Shown: positions 60,101-62,802 of the stretch, one piece after another
Position numbering within the stretch: position 1 is the stretch's first letter
Layout of the letters: each line of letters opens with the position of its first letter
Source: Anthonomus grandis grandis
Taxonomy: Eukaryota > Arthropoda > Insecta > Coleoptera > Curculionidae
Direction: 5' to 3'
Assembly (NCBI RefSeq): GCF_022605725.1
Contig: NC_065567.1
Coordinates: forward strand, 32,901,127-32,965,126
DNA length: 64,000 nucleotides
The notes under the pieces: model-generated
Database searches by the model: none
Told to the model about the DNA's origin: nothing
The model's input: the letters and a program-made list of their open reading frames with translations, nothing else
Position numbers and translations under genes: made by a program

Positions 60101-62802
60101 GCCTGAACAAGAGGACCATCACTTAGTGGCTGCATCAGATATAGAGCGATTTTTATCAGAACCCACTTTAGGGCGAAGAGGAGAACTAACTTTTCCAGTA
60201 TCCTTTACCTCATATAACGTTAAATAAATAAAAAAAAAACATGTCACAGCCTGTTTTGCTCAACTTACCTACGTAATATACTTTTCAGAAAATCTTTGAG
60301 TTTTATTCCCTATCATTGCTCCACGAAAAAAGTTCATAACTTCCTTATAAATTAAGATAGGTATCAAGCTATTTTTTTTAACCCAGAATTTTTCATACTA
60401 TAGTACACTTGCCCCAGATCCATCGGCAGAGTAAGCATATGGCAGTTAGGAGCCGTGAGTAATCAGCCGACATGTTTTGTTTATGTTGGTTTATAAAAAA
60501 ACAAAAGCAGACAAAAAATAAATAAATATGACATTGATTTAACAAAGAAATAAGCTCTGTGTCTACTAAAAATGAAATTTCTCTTTTGGTTTTTTTGTTT
60601 TGAAATTTTAAAGTGCCACTATCATTTTTTTGATTACCCTTACCCCACTTCACCCTATTAAAAAATGACATTGATCTAAAAAGGTGACTATTTTCATTAT
60701 AAAGATGGACTATGTTGTAAGTGAGTTTGTATTTATTATAGAATTTAGAATAAAGGCGATTAATTATATCAAGTGGAAAACCATTATTAAAAGCAATATG
60801 TTTAATTATATTTAGTTCATCAAGGAAAGCTTCTCTAGAAAGGGGGATGTTGAAAAGGCGATAGAAAAGGGAATTAAAAGAGGCAAATTTGTAGGAATAA
60901 GGGGAGTTTGAGGAGTATTGGATGACATTATCCGTAGTGGTGGGTTTGCGGTAAATCTCAAATTCAAGTTTGTTGGTATTTTTTGAAACAAGCACATCAA
61001 GAAAAGGCAACCTTCCGAGAAAAATGGATGATACGTTTCTAATTGATTGTAAGCCCAAATTTAAATTGCAAAACGTTCGACAGAACTCGTGTGCACGTTA
61101 TTAAAGTATAAGTCACAAAATTAAAAAACTACACTGGCTTGATGTTGAAATGAGACAAAAGTTGCATTTTGCTTGCTTCTTGAATAAACTTTTAACAATA
61201 AACACCACTCAGTATTTATTGGATAAGTTTACACAGAGAGAGTTTACATAATCCCAATATAATTCACAAGAATCATCTGCAAATACCGAAACATGAGACT
61301 AATTGATACACCTAAAATGGTTTTGAAATTAATAAAACATTAACTCGTAAATTAATATCACATAGTTTAAAACTTTGGAACGTTAAAATAATTACATGTG
61401 ACAATGGCAATTTGAAACTTCAAAAGCGAACTGGCAGTAATGAAGGAATGTAAATTAGTATTTTATTGTGAAGGGGAGAAATATAGAGACCTGTAATATG
61501 GCGAGTATTAATTAATGAGAAATTTTGAAATAAGTTGGATACACTTAAATGAGAGTAGAGTAATTTTCAATGGATGTTTTATTAAATTTGAGTTAACTGA
61601 AGAGAAGAGATTTATTTATTAAAAGGTTCAGTGAAACCTATTCAGATTTTTAAGCAAACCGAGGAAAATTAAAAATCAAAAAAAAATTGTATTTATAAAT
61701 ATCTGAACTCCAATACAGAAATATTGAGTATCTGAATTTGCAAAATAAATATGTGAACCTTGATAATTAATTGAAACAATTTATCTAAAAATAAGTAATC
61801 TTTTTTATTGTTACACATAATTTATAAAAACATACTTCATACATAAGGTTATCACATTTTAAAAATCAACAGTTTTAAGAATAAAAATAAATTGCCGATA
61901 TGTTTACAAACGTTGATTCATAAAATCGCACGGAATTAAAATAAATAAAATATCTGTCAGTTATTTATTGGTCTTAAATAAAATCAAAATAACATAATAA
62001 GAAAGTGGTAAGCAAACTTTCGCCAGGTGTACCACAGCCTTAGCTAAACATACATTCATCAGAATAAACGTCTAAATAAAACTTGAAGCGATATATTTAT
62101 TTCACAAATAAATTTATTGATGATAATAAGTTCGAATCAATTTTTTTTAGGCAAAATAACTCTTTAAGACAAATATATAATCCTAGTTGCTTTACTTTGT
62201 TTTATTGGGAAACACGTGTTATAAAAAGTTACCTAATACAAGTCCGTTCTCTAAATATTTGCAAACCATTTGCCAATGACATCTTATTTAAACACACGAG
62301 TCCAAGAAAAATAGACTCAAAATTGAAAAGAAAATAGAAGGGAAATGGTGATATATTAAACAGTCGGCGATATAAATATAATGACAGCGAAAAAATTGTA
62401 TAGAGACAGAAATACATTAATCCTATGCTGGCTTAGTTTACATCCCGAGTTAAAAAATGGTAAATTGTATATCTTATTAAAAATTATACGTTATACTCCT
62501 AAAAAAGACTTATAATAGCTCAGGGGTTTCCATAGTTTAATATACAAAACCCAGAACCTAAGTACTCCCATTTTCTGAAATTTCCGAAAGGACTTTAAAA
62601 GATGCAGCTAAAACTGTATTAGTTCAATAAATAATAATATTTTTTTTGTAAACTTACCTTTCTTCTTCTAGCAGGTGGTACTATAAAATACGTGTTAACG
62701 CAGTGATCCCGTAGATATTGATTTCTAGAAGCACCATTACCGGATTCTACTTCATATTCACCCCCTAGGTAATCCAGGGTGGCTTGAGTAATATGCACTC
62801 TC
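8176..62802 (-). CDS. rut: Rutabaga-type Ca2+/calmodulin-responsive adenylate cyclase, 17 3' exons
   Basis: The enzyme converts ATP to cAMP at the plasma membrane. Seventeen exons (listed separately) give 1560 codons plus TAA, with matching phases at all 16 junctions. In order: the end of C1a (RVHITQATL..FIVPPARRRK); C1b with the AC1-like calmodulin-binding stretch (KNVSNVVVQLLHSIKYS); linker; membrane segments 7-12; C2; a tail of about 840 residues. C2 keeps the residues known from AC2/AC5 structures: Lys in KIKTVGSTY, Asp in YDIWG, Asn and Arg in NVASRM, Lys in VKGKGDM. Similarity to mammalian AC1 and fly rutabaga runs from C1a to C2. The N-terminus, membrane segments 1-6 and most of C1a lie beyond the window. 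Introns reach about 12 kb and are full of transposon relics. The family call is very secure. Confidence 0.93.
8615..8653. repeat. Perfect 16-bp hairpin
   Basis: Arms 8615-8630 and 8638-8653 (ATATAAATTAATACAT and its exact reverse complement) with a 7-base loop, in the last rut intron. Confidence 0.7.
9277..9317. repeat. Near-perfect 19-bp hairpin
   Basis: GAAAATTTATTCAAAAAAC is followed by a 3-base loop and its reverse complement with one extra T. It sits at the 3' edge of the LINE fragment. Confidence 0.65.
9320..9830 (-). mobile_element. Jockey/CR1-type LINE reverse transcriptase, 3' fragment
   Basis: On the - strand, in shifting frames, there are HLGVYFNS-type sequence (about 9790), a YTKTQKLLCMRFAF block (about 9560) and LNMKNHKKCLMYTLIYIILK, which match the thumb/C-terminal part of Jockey/CR1-clade reverse transcriptases. 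It is truncated and frameshifted. Confidence 0.55.
10959..11101 (-). CDS. rut: rut exon: acidic tail
   Basis: It encodes SVSEWSEDEDGGASEPLL and NDRESTGYTTDDPALENI, an acidic Ser/Thr-rich segment with casein-kinase-2-like sites. Acceptor ..TTTTTTAG, donor GAAG|GTATGT; phases fit. Confidence 0.82.
11151..11272 (-). CDS. rut: rut exon: coiled-coil continuation
   Basis: It continues the helix with EAEVKRRLEEKILEKLDNA, then a Ser/Gly/Gln-rich end. Together with the previous exon it gives about 35 residues of predicted coiled coil. Acceptor ..TTTCTAG, donor GAAG|GTAAAG. Confidence 0.82.
11457..11580 (-). CDS. rut: rut exon: acidic tail and start of coiled coil
   Basis: It encodes TPKAMEEPDVDCDMAEIPP, then an acidic helix LESFEQEEKRLEEEASQ with heptad-like spacing. 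Acceptor ..TTTCTCAG, donor CAG|GTATTG; phases fit both neighbours. Confidence 0.82.
11581..12565. other. rut intron, unassigned
   Basis: AT-rich intronic DNA. I see no gene, clear repeat or element termini here. Confidence 0.45.
12566..13463 (-). mobile_element. Mariner-like relic with TA target duplication
   Basis: The ends CAGGGTGT.. (12566) and ..ACACCCTG (13463) are each flanked by TA. On the - strand broken coding blocks remain: YISIIGPVGIPKNLNGDMYA (about 13455) and a C-terminal LEQLHHRIIQKCRAISREKF (about 13060), typical of mariner-type transposases. Much of the middle is missing, including the QDG block. Confidence 0.7.
13466..14652 (-). mobile_element. Penelope-like element fragment (RT and GIY-YIG)
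   Basis: Reading the - strand: LYGLPKILKGSCPIRPVVSF (about 14640, the YGLPKIHK..RPIVS block of Penelope RTs), VSFNVTYLHQF, then an LAINNQPSFSFIF block corresponding to LAMGNPLSP, and near 13560 a GVYRLKGPDCT..IGKAIRKLSTRIKEH segment like the GIY-YIG nuclease. Many stops. The RT is cut at its left end exactly where hAT-like DNA starts. Confidence 0.65.
14653..15640 (-). mobile_element. hAT transposon relic (dimerisation domain)
   Basis: The right end of the element begins CAGTGTTGCCAGG, a hAT-type terminus. On the - strand at 15400-15220 the sequence reads FNIPILPNLSADVERKFLQI then NLLKTKQKNKLPTNSIVGLM, the hAT C-terminal dimerisation motif (S..VER.FS..N.IKTK.RN.L). No intact frame remains; the upstream end is not resolved. 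Confidence 0.6.
15112..15159. repeat. (TTA)n microsatellite
   Basis: About 15 units of ATT/TTA with two interrupting TGA triplets, inside the hAT relic. Confidence 0.85.
15750..16201. other. rut intron with a solo mariner-type terminus
   Basis: TACAGAGTGTTCGTTTGAAA at 15751 looks like one end of a mariner-type element. No partner end or transposase is visible before the exon at 16202. Confidence 0.35.
16202..16547 (-). CDS. rut: rut exon: C-terminal tail
   Basis: It encodes ENCDNTVGPFEREIQKLIDE, QNLLQNIPPKLENQQNK, and later VGLAAIQALALGLRVNPTGS. The local GC content is higher than in the surrounding intron. Acceptor ..TTTTCTAG, donor GACAG|GTATTT. No known domain. Confidence 0.85.
16850..17830 (+). 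mobile_element. Mariner-like transposase relic
   Basis: On the + strand, with frameshifts: EKIVNNRHPEKNPHCSTVRK (N-terminal DNA-binding part), KTNVWYGSYQNKIIVSFFHE, NANRYLLFLENEF and QIWFQQDGALCH followed by a degenerate RSPDL-like block (about 17635). The QQDG.xxH Asp is retained but stops interrupt the frame. Confidence 0.65.
17831..18277. other. rut intron, unassigned
   Basis: AT-rich sequence; nothing recognised. Confidence 0.4.
18278..19410 (-). CDS. rut: rut exon: long Ser/Pro-rich C-terminal tail
   Basis: This 1133-bp exon is open throughout. It begins YNPPWPRAQQPFVSINPVSV and MIKPYLKPLPKPP and continues as a Ser/Pro/Asn-rich, probably disordered tail with basic clusters and candidate phosphorylation sites (for example KRSPSFKEMEE). 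Acceptor ..TTTTTAG, donor TTGG|GTAAGT. Mammalian AC1 has no such tail; fly rutabaga is also known for a long one. Confidence 0.9.
19567..19903 (-). CDS. rut: rut exon: proximal C-terminal tail
   Basis: It follows C2 directly and encodes a polar tail with a proline run (SLPPPPLPPHKGP) and several basic/Asn-rich stretches. The intron boundaries (..TTTTCTAG / ATGAG|GTAATT) keep phase with both neighbours. No domain is recognised. Confidence 0.85.
19966..20271 (-). CDS. rut: rut exon: second half of C2 catalytic domain
   Basis: It encodes INLGPVVAGVIGARKPQYD and IWGNTVNVASRMDSTGL, then CRGKVKVKGKGDMTTYFLID. Asp, Asn, Arg and Lys positions used for ATP binding and catalysis in the C2 family are all present. 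Acceptor ..CTATTCAG, donor ACA|GTAAGT. Confidence 0.94.
20417..20453 (-). ncRNA. Hammerhead-ribozyme-like motif
   Basis: The - strand reads AGGU-CUGAUGA-U-GCU-UUAUU-AGC-GAAAC-AUGUC-ACCU. Stem I (AGGU/ACCU) and stem II (GCU/AGC) pair, the two conserved cores CUGAUGA and GAAA are present, and GUC precedes stem I as the cleavage triplet. Stem III is a very short self-complementary CAUG, as described for Penelope-element hammerheads. An unpaired U follows CUGAUGA, which may weaken or abolish activity. Confidence 0.4.
20521..20555 (+). ncRNA. Hammerhead-like motif, stem I damaged
   Basis: Inverted copy of the preceding motif. Cores, stem II and the GUC triplet are kept, but the 5' stem I AGGU has become GTGT. 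Confidence 0.3.
20621..21654. other. rut intron, unassigned
   Basis: Beyond the foldback flank I see no gene or element; a few poly-A tracts only. Confidence 0.4.
21655..22490 (+). mobile_element. Unclassified transposon-like ORF remnant
   Basis: An open stretch of 145 codons (21659-22096) reads LIDGFYLLHLSGKTPQKYGK then LAEHVLKNC, and later KETDNRIIF..NTNVVVRAVDTDILIILLG. This IDG..tf.elA..v / DTRI..RspDTDvlvlL pattern recurs in repeated proteins of many insect and cnidarian genomes. Downstream, in other frames, WFDFE and an acidic end (IDDIISPDTHENIDNE) also fit. The element class is not identified here; a PIN/XPG-like nuclease origin is only a guess. Stops after 22096 mark it as decayed. 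Confidence 0.5.
22491..23107. other. rut intron with a perfect hairpin
   Basis: Apart from the hairpin at 22730-22765 no feature is visible. Confidence 0.4.
22730..22765. repeat. Perfect 15-bp hairpin
   Basis: AATCAGTCAACAAAA and its exact reverse complement around a 6-base loop. It could be a very short palindromic transposon scar. Confidence 0.7.
23108..23474 (-). CDS. rut: rut exon: first half of C2 catalytic domain
   Basis: It encodes ELYHQSYSRVGVVFASI, ELDGNNQGVECLRLLNEIIA and KIKTVGSTYMAAVGL. The Lys and Ser in KIKTVGS correspond to known adenine-contacting and forskolin-pocket residues. It ends with 1 nt (G) completed by the next exon. Confidence 0.94.
23839..24079 (-). CDS. rut: rut exon: membrane segment 12 and entry to C2
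   Basis: It encodes SVIPSHVLSVVEVLMFVLAV, then LLHGRQVEWTARLDFLWQVQ and NKRILFNLLPAHVATHF. HxRQV..RLDFLW and KRILFNLLPAHVA are diagnostic C2-entry motifs. Acceptor ..GAATTTAG, donor ATG|GTAAGA. Confidence 0.93.
24820..26160 (+). mobile_element. Mariner-like relic interrupted by a nested insertion
   Basis: The + strand carries, in changing frames, MYPDLPPIMQGAVSKIENR (N-terminal helix-turn-helix part), IFFSDESTFMLNGEVNRQN and HPEKVNVCAGIVGQQVTGNF before 25430. After 25826 it resumes with NIWFQQDGAPPYFAR and EWPPRSPDLTPLFF. The first Asp (SDES) and QQDG Asp are kept, yet stops and the insertion make it inactive. Confidence 0.7.
25430..25825. mobile_element. SINE/RTE-like or Helitron-like insertion inside the mariner relic
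   Basis: This segment separates two halves of one mariner transposase. It contains GGCCGCGGCGTTGCTCGCGTG near its left side and ATGAGTCAGTCAGTCAGGAC plus a TATATATACAGAT tail, signatures of non-autonomous RTE-type insect repeats. An imperfect hairpin (CATATCAAGCT..TTCTGTTT / AAACAGAAGCT..GATATG) lies just before CTAG, which would instead fit a Helitron end. The class is therefore uncertain. Confidence 0.5.
26161..26982. other. rut intron, unassigned
   Basis: No gene. A mariner-type terminus (TTACAGGGTGTCTAAG) lies at about 26886 without a partner. Confidence 0.4.
27039..27081 (-). ncRNA. Hammerhead-ribozyme-like motif
   Basis: The - strand reads AGGU-CUGAUGA-U-GCUC-UUAAUAU-GAGC-GAAA-CAC-GUG-UA-ACCU. 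Stem I is 4 bp, stem II is 4 bp with a 7-base loop, stem III is the self-complementary CACGUG, and GUA precedes stem I as the cleavage triplet. The extra U after CUGAUGA departs from the consensus. Confidence 0.45.
27282..27324 (+). ncRNA. Hammerhead-ribozyme-like motif, opposite arm
   Basis: Exact inverted copy of the motif at 27039-27081: all stems and both cores are unchanged, although surrounding arm positions have diverged. This suggests either recent pairing of the arms or constraint on the motif. Confidence 0.45.
27677..27948 (-). CDS. rut: rut exon: membrane segments 10-11 and extracellular loop
   Basis: It starts FTCVTDEPCVPHNTFNVTL (an extracellular loop with an Asn-Val-Thr glycosylation sequon) and runs through hydrophobic VLSCVLGYLAVAIFLRL and SSLLVIMTTVYILLIELS. 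It ends with 2 nt of a codon; donor GCGAA|GTAAGT. Confidence 0.92.
28018..28296 (-). CDS. rut: rut exon: membrane segments 7-9
   Basis: This 93-codon exon begins YHDDLDVGYSST, continuing the conserved KxxQYH junction, and then has hydrophobic segments around LLLLLGTLQAIIL, ILLLLFLVAFIWISALLILL and LAITVFTIVLIYTMA. Acceptor TTTTTTAG, donor GTG|GTGAGT; phase 0 at both ends. Confidence 0.92.
28443..28628 (-). CDS. rut: rut exon: C1b end before membrane segment 7
   Basis: This 62-codon exon is phase 0 at both ends (..CGTTTTTAG / CAG|GTAAACC). It encodes KRPFKKRHSSVYHQPSNRVN, then KYLAQAIDARSVDREKS and TLCFKDRNKENQ. The NRVNxYLxxxIxAR block is the standard C1b motif of AC1-type cyclases. Confidence 0.93.
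28629..29074. other. rut intron, unassigned
   Basis: No gene or element recognised. Confidence 0.4.
29075..29275 (+). mobile_element. LTR-like fragment (promoter part), + copy
   Basis: It contains GCGACATCTCTGGAG, GAATATAAGAAGCACTCGCC (TATA-like), CGCTAGGAGGCCAGTTCA, GAATATTGGCGCGACATTTAA and a tandem pair of ACGTAAATAAATAT. The same block occurs inverted at 35800-36050. Layout (TATA-like box, then a CAGTTCA start-like box) suggests a retrovirus-like LTR, without internal coding DNA. Confidence 0.5.
29340..29700. repeat. Degenerate TTCCAGGC minisatellite remnant
   Basis: TTCCAGRC-type boxes recur with AAATnATTTT-like spacers (about 29375, 29424, 29479 as CCTGG, 29545, 29657). This is the reverse complement of the CCTGRAA-type repeat at 33180-33670. 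Confidence 0.35.
29975..30860 (+). mobile_element. LINE reverse transcriptase fragment
   Basis: In the first frame: VKIQRGVRQGCVLSPL then INNIQYADDTILVVETIEDL, the YADD catalytic box of RT. Frameshifted continuation: ELLCRMKSWTLKQNISDRLE and LEAFKIWSYRTFFRIESWVD, later NNLRKWHNCSFVEKFRTAGL. It is 5'-truncated and inactive, of an RTE/R-element type common in insects. Confidence 0.75.
31009..32394 (+). mobile_element. Tc1-like transposon relic
   Basis: Terminal repeats GTGGACAAAAAAATAA (31009) and, inverted, GTGGCCAAAAAAATAA (ending 32394, followed by TA). Coding remains on the + strand: MGRAKHCSSEERRLILQLRS (paired-like helix-turn-helix), KNNFNENFRRNWCNILFSDE, then a QQDND-type block (about 31848) and LNPIENL (about 31947). 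Stops and shifts disrupt the frame. Confidence 0.8.
32400..33170. other. rut intron, unassigned
   Basis: No exon or element is recognised. Confidence 0.4.
33180..33670. repeat. Degenerate tandem minisatellite
   Basis: About a dozen diverged units of roughly 35-45 bp share CCTGaAa-A-AAGAAAAATnATTnnAAAT (for example at about 33360, 33393, 33421, 33451, 33552, 33578, 33605). Unit length is irregular, so it is an old array. Confidence 0.55.
33671..35020. other. rut intron with a hairpin
   Basis: No gene. TATAGTCTATCC at 34411-34422 and its reverse complement at 34433-34444 form a hairpin. The remainder is AT-rich. Confidence 0.4.
35026..35620 (+). mobile_element. Duplicated LINE-like RT fragments
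   Basis: GCAGGAATTTATTAAAA starts two similar blocks at 35025 and 35412. The first continues to LGIRGAALEWLGRFLYIQHF at 35145-35205, resembling the YGIRG.AL.WF.SYL motif of LINE RTs. A third diverged copy is at 38880-38960, beyond the piggyBac element. A CTGAAGA..GGATC hairpin motif (- strand, about 35595-35620) resembles a hammerhead core but has AAAA instead of GAAA. Confidence 0.45.
35800..36050 (-). mobile_element. LTR-like fragment (promoter part), - copy
   Basis: Inverted relative of 29075-29275: ACGACATCTCTGGAGGC, GAGTATATAAAGAGCC (TATA-like), CCGCTAGGAGGCCAATTG, CAGTTCGGAATATTGGGGC. The two copies are about 6.7 kb apart and too diverged to be the LTRs of one recent insertion. Confidence 0.5.
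36245..38784 (+). mobile_element. piggyBac-family transposon relic with TTAA duplication
   Basis: Both ends are flanked by TTAA (36241-36244 and 38785-38788). Termini are inverted (CAATCTACTGCCGTG / CACGGCAGCAGATGTG) with inner ATATGAATGACA-type repeats. The + strand encodes MSKRKRPGDHQENKRPLTEQ, FSGPQGLKIDLNE, LTMWMGLVRLSTL and RYQLLLSMVHFNDNE of the transposase core, GRTLYVDNFYT with its catalytic Asp, LSDQMGSYVSTLRKGINWYR, and a Cys-rich end. The first catalytic Asp region reads IVIGETLVPYDD, so the usual D of IDE is G. Stops, frameshifts and a gap after YVDNFYT make it dead. Confidence 0.85.
38789..39751. other. rut intron, unassigned
   Basis: Apart from the LINE-like copy near 38880-38960 nothing is recognised. 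Confidence 0.4.
39752..39838 (-). CDS. rut: rut small exon A in the C1b linker
   Basis: This 29-codon exon is phase 0 at both ends: acceptor ..GGCTTGTAG, donor CAT|GTGAGTG. It encodes VLELQRVLHAEISPSQEQ and a Ser/Pro/Thr-rich end. It shares the LQRVLH core with exon B, 454 bp upstream in transcript direction. It could be alternative to, or included together with, exon B. Confidence 0.6.
40293..40367 (-). CDS. rut: rut small exon B in the C1b linker
   Basis: This 25-codon exon is phase 0 at both ends: acceptor ..GACTTATAG, donor GGAAT|GTGAGT. It encodes VADLQRVLHRDPSGE and a polar end. It resembles the next exon (VLELQRVLH), so the two look like a tandem exon duplication. It keeps frame whether used or skipped. 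The splice-site and phase evidence is good, but transcript support is not visible. Confidence 0.6.
40368..41305. other. rut intron, unassigned
   Basis: AT-rich; no gene or clear element. Confidence 0.4.
41306..41901. mobile_element. Long foldback (MITE-like) element
   Basis: Two arms of about 270 bp are imperfect inverted copies around 41630: for example ATATTTAAAGGGGTGATTCC / GGAATCACCCCCTTAAATAT and CTCTGCCAGTGGCGTCTCT / AGAGACGCCACTGGCAGAG. The ends (ACAGGATGTTC.. / ..GAACACCCGT) resemble mariner-type termini. No coding capacity. Confidence 0.75.
41945..42424 (+). pseudogene. ClpP (mitochondrial Clp protease subunit) processed pseudogene
   Basis: In shifting + frames, without introns: LIAIEQFGKSEGAFNIYSRL, then KPTYISINSPGG (the SINSPGG oxyanion-loop motif), AIYDTMQYI-like, ISTWCVGQ, GIMHSLPNSQ, IMNHPTLG-like, and KIKKQIDQL*EKHTSMLLEK plus VETSLERDNYI near the end. 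The MASLLLA segment stands where the catalytic-Ser region GQAASMGSLLLA lies. At least five disruptions rule out a working protease. Order and spacing fit a spliced mRNA copied into the rut intron. Confidence 0.75.
42600..43370 (-). mobile_element. Jockey/CR1-type LINE RT fragment nested in the RTE LINE
   Basis: The - strand reads MFTNDLKICRILKIDMDIF (a decayed YADD region), DAGQSNHLYLNIEKCSFINF, then VRMFKFVICYSGLVSTICL and KRVQHKFLMFVAF, in the order of a Jockey/CR1 RT. It separates the RTE RT from its C-terminal part. Confidence 0.6.
44450..44948 (-). mobile_element. Jockey-type LINE 3' fragment nested in the RTE LINE
   Basis: An open - strand stretch reads VLNNVIQSPELLCQLNLNVP then IDLFRCSPSSLQRILKSA, followed by TAA and an AT-rich tail ending in AATTCAATTCAA repeats. 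This matches the C-terminus of Jockey-like LINE proteins (..SPELL..I.F.VP.. / DLF..S...). Confidence 0.5.
45785..48340. other. rut intron, unassigned
   Basis: AT-rich sequence over 2.5 kb with small chance ORFs only; I can name nothing in it. Confidence 0.4.
48345..49215 (+). mobile_element. LINE gag-like (ORF1) remnant
   Basis: In shifting + frames: GPYLIIIESKN (compare GPF.V.IES at the start of I/Jockey ORF1 cores), FMKFI, an LEVTSKEIQL stretch and a Cys/His-containing CQMCTENHKQEKC (zinc-knuckle-like). It is very decayed and there is no RT nearby on this strand. Confidence 0.35.
49326..50871 (+). pseudogene. Cadherin gene fragment: two exons with intact splice sites
   Basis: Exon 49326-49440 (acceptor ..TTGTTTTAG, donor TTTAG|GTAAGA) encodes LARVGTTVLIVEATDVDRQP then IRYTRLSGSGSDFF. 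Exon 50595-50871 (acceptor ..TTTTTTTAG, donor GAG|GTACTG) encodes LEPDTGVIKVANSNLDVETT, LTAIAKVLMTLIGVNDNLLV (the DVNDN calcium motif as GVNDN) and VKAFDSDISSPNNE. Joined in frame they form one almost complete extracellular cadherin repeat and the start of the next, with TDVDR, ExDTGVI and NDN calcium sites. No further cadherin exons are visible on either side. It lies antisense in a rut intron, so a partial duplication is likelier than a host gene, though the open frame is striking. Confidence 0.7.
49585..50215. repeat. Tandem array of about 165-197-bp units
   Basis: Four units start at about 49585, 49751, 49948 and 50126, each with the core CCTTTGACAGTATCAAGATT, an ATTGAAAAA segment, and (in units that extend far enough) a CTTTTTGGT/CATCAGCTTT segment. 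The whole array lies inside the cadherin-fragment intron. One frame reads CKAFDSIKIFQSIEKL, similar to the F.KAFDSV motif of LINE RT, so the unit may derive from an RT (inference). Confidence 0.7.
50872..51500. other. rut intron, unassigned
   Basis: A short (AAG)n tract at 51226-51243; otherwise nothing recognised. Confidence 0.4.
51550..52340 (-). mobile_element. RTE-type LINE fragment
   Basis: The - strand reads TEIWMTDVILTLMDARCTVK then DDRYKTINKQIQEEIKNATE, the linker between endonuclease and RT in RTE-like LINEs (W.T.EIL.LM.ERR..KN....Y..I...I...I..AK). Downstream there is LAEQFKNLDENVIARLLN. Stops are frequent. Confidence 0.55.
52832..53014 (-). CDS. rut: rut exon: C1b calmodulin-binding region
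   Basis: This 61-codon exon is phase 0 at both ends, with acceptor CTTTCAG and donor AAG|GTGAGT. It encodes PLLFNTLQVRSALG and RKLSFKNVSNVVVQLLHS, then IKYSMEVPFSNMA. The basic/hydrophobic stretch aligns with the AC1 segment known to bind Ca2+/calmodulin, so calcium stimulation is likely retained (inferred). Decayed tandem repeats lie on both sides of it. Confidence 0.92.
53490..53810. repeat. Two further units of the 180-bp repeat
   Basis: Units at about 53565 and 53745 (period 180) share TCAAGCCTTTGGATAGCATACAGATT / AAAGCCTTTGACAGCATAAA-type cores and GAAACTAAAATCAGTAAAACTG with the 49585-50215 array. The rut exon 52832-53014 lies between the two groups. Confidence 0.65.
53811..55550. other. 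rut intron, unassigned
   Basis: (AAAT)n at 53868-53889. Overlapping ORFs on both strands around 54771-55062 show no recognisable motif. A solo mariner-type motif (GTACAGGGTGCCTCAAGTG) lies at 54931. Confidence 0.4.
55555..55990 (+). mobile_element. IS630/Tc1-like transposase N-terminal fragment
   Basis: The + strand reads CYFVKKWIKYRKKRKDAGQS in one frame, then after a frameshift LGFKFKLVNKRAAVTESTRI and VRWRIEYLENIKKFREEEKS then YYLDEK. The last blocks match lkk.Gf.yk....r....er..iv..R..yL..i...R.....i.YlDEt of IS630-like transposases. The catalytic half is missing. Confidence 0.5.
55970..56200. repeat. Tandem duplication of about 133 bp
   Basis: AAAAAGTCCCTTTTTTGCCA followed by AAGAAxACC and TTTATTAATTAAACAAGT occurs at 55971 and 56106, with TTTTTTTTACAGTT.ACTGCC at the end of each copy. 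Confidence 0.7.
56205..57600. other. rut intron, unassigned
   Basis: AT-rich sequence; a short palindrome at about 56698-56730. No gene or element recognised. Confidence 0.4.
57608..57684 (-). tRNA. tRNA-like sequence, probably a SINE head or tRNA pseudogene
   Basis: The - strand reads GGTGGCCTATGGGTTAGACG (A-box-like, consensus TGGCnnAGTGG), CGCGCCTGTGAATCTAAAGG and TTGCTGGATCGTTCCCCACT (B-box-like region of GGTTCGAnTCC). Boxes have mismatches and the acceptor stem does not pair clearly, so it is unlikely to be a working tRNA. Confidence 0.35.
58258..60655 (+). mobile_element. Pogo/Tigger-type transposon inserted in the Penelope element
   Basis: Perfect termini GGGTGAAGTGGGGTAA / TTACCCCACTTCACCC are flanked by TA on both sides. 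Subterminal TAAATGTAATCA repeats recur at 58274-58300 and near 58580-58645. The + strand gene begins MLRVYTKKKQT, then after a -1/+1 shift RNIQENRISIRGAAQRYQIP (CENP-B/HTH region) and an ORF with GVKIPFxNGIPGEDW-like DNA-binding part, SQIYNIDETKI (first catalytic Asp), DKLPPLIVFKE fused directly to PPDSSHLLQPMDLAVYKSLK. The segment with the second catalytic Asp is missing, so it is non-autonomous. It is clearly younger than its host element. Confidence 0.88.
58862..59671 (+). pseudogene. Pogo/CENP-B-type transposase, frameshifted and internally deleted
   Basis: The main open parts are 59052-59441 (WGWGLSRKEILELVGKYV then NGIPGEDWFLSLKKRH, NIDETK) and 59438-59671 (GHANGDKLPPLIVFKENDII, LPPDSSHLLQPMDLAVYKS). 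They overlap by 4 bp through a frameshift. In related Tigger/Jerky proteins about 60 residues, including the DG.xxH catalytic Asp, lie between the VFK and PPxxSHxLQPxD blocks; here they are absent. Confidence 0.8.
61096..62657. other. rut intron, unassigned
   Basis: AT-rich; no gene or element recognised. Confidence 0.4.
62658..62802 (-). CDS. rut: rut exon: end of C1a
   Basis: Acceptor ..TTATTTCAG and donor AAAG|GTAAGTT. It encodes RVHITQATLDYLGGEYEVE and, after a short loop, NTYFIVPPARRRK, the canonical end of the first cyclase domain. It starts with 1 nt of a split codon and ends in phase 0. Confidence 0.92.

Larger units (their letters stand above)
57750..61095 (-). mobile_element. Penelope-like element split by a pogo-type transposon
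   Basis: The - strand from 61085 reads LQSIRNVSSIFLGRLPFLDV, KLEFEIYRKPTTTDNVIQYS and FYRLFNIPLSREAFLDELNI, the conserved RT end of Penelope-like retroelements, down to 60658. It resumes below 58257 with LTIAFKTTNSLKRQL, KSGVYSLRCKD, AIYIGQSGRKISTRIKEHTS (GIY-YIG endonuclease with its Arg) and ending near 57760 with ITNAKKSPVLVCVNDI. It is 5' truncated at about 61095 and has at least one frameshift near 58110. Penelope elements use RT plus GIY-YIG for target-primed insertion. Confidence 0.85.
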
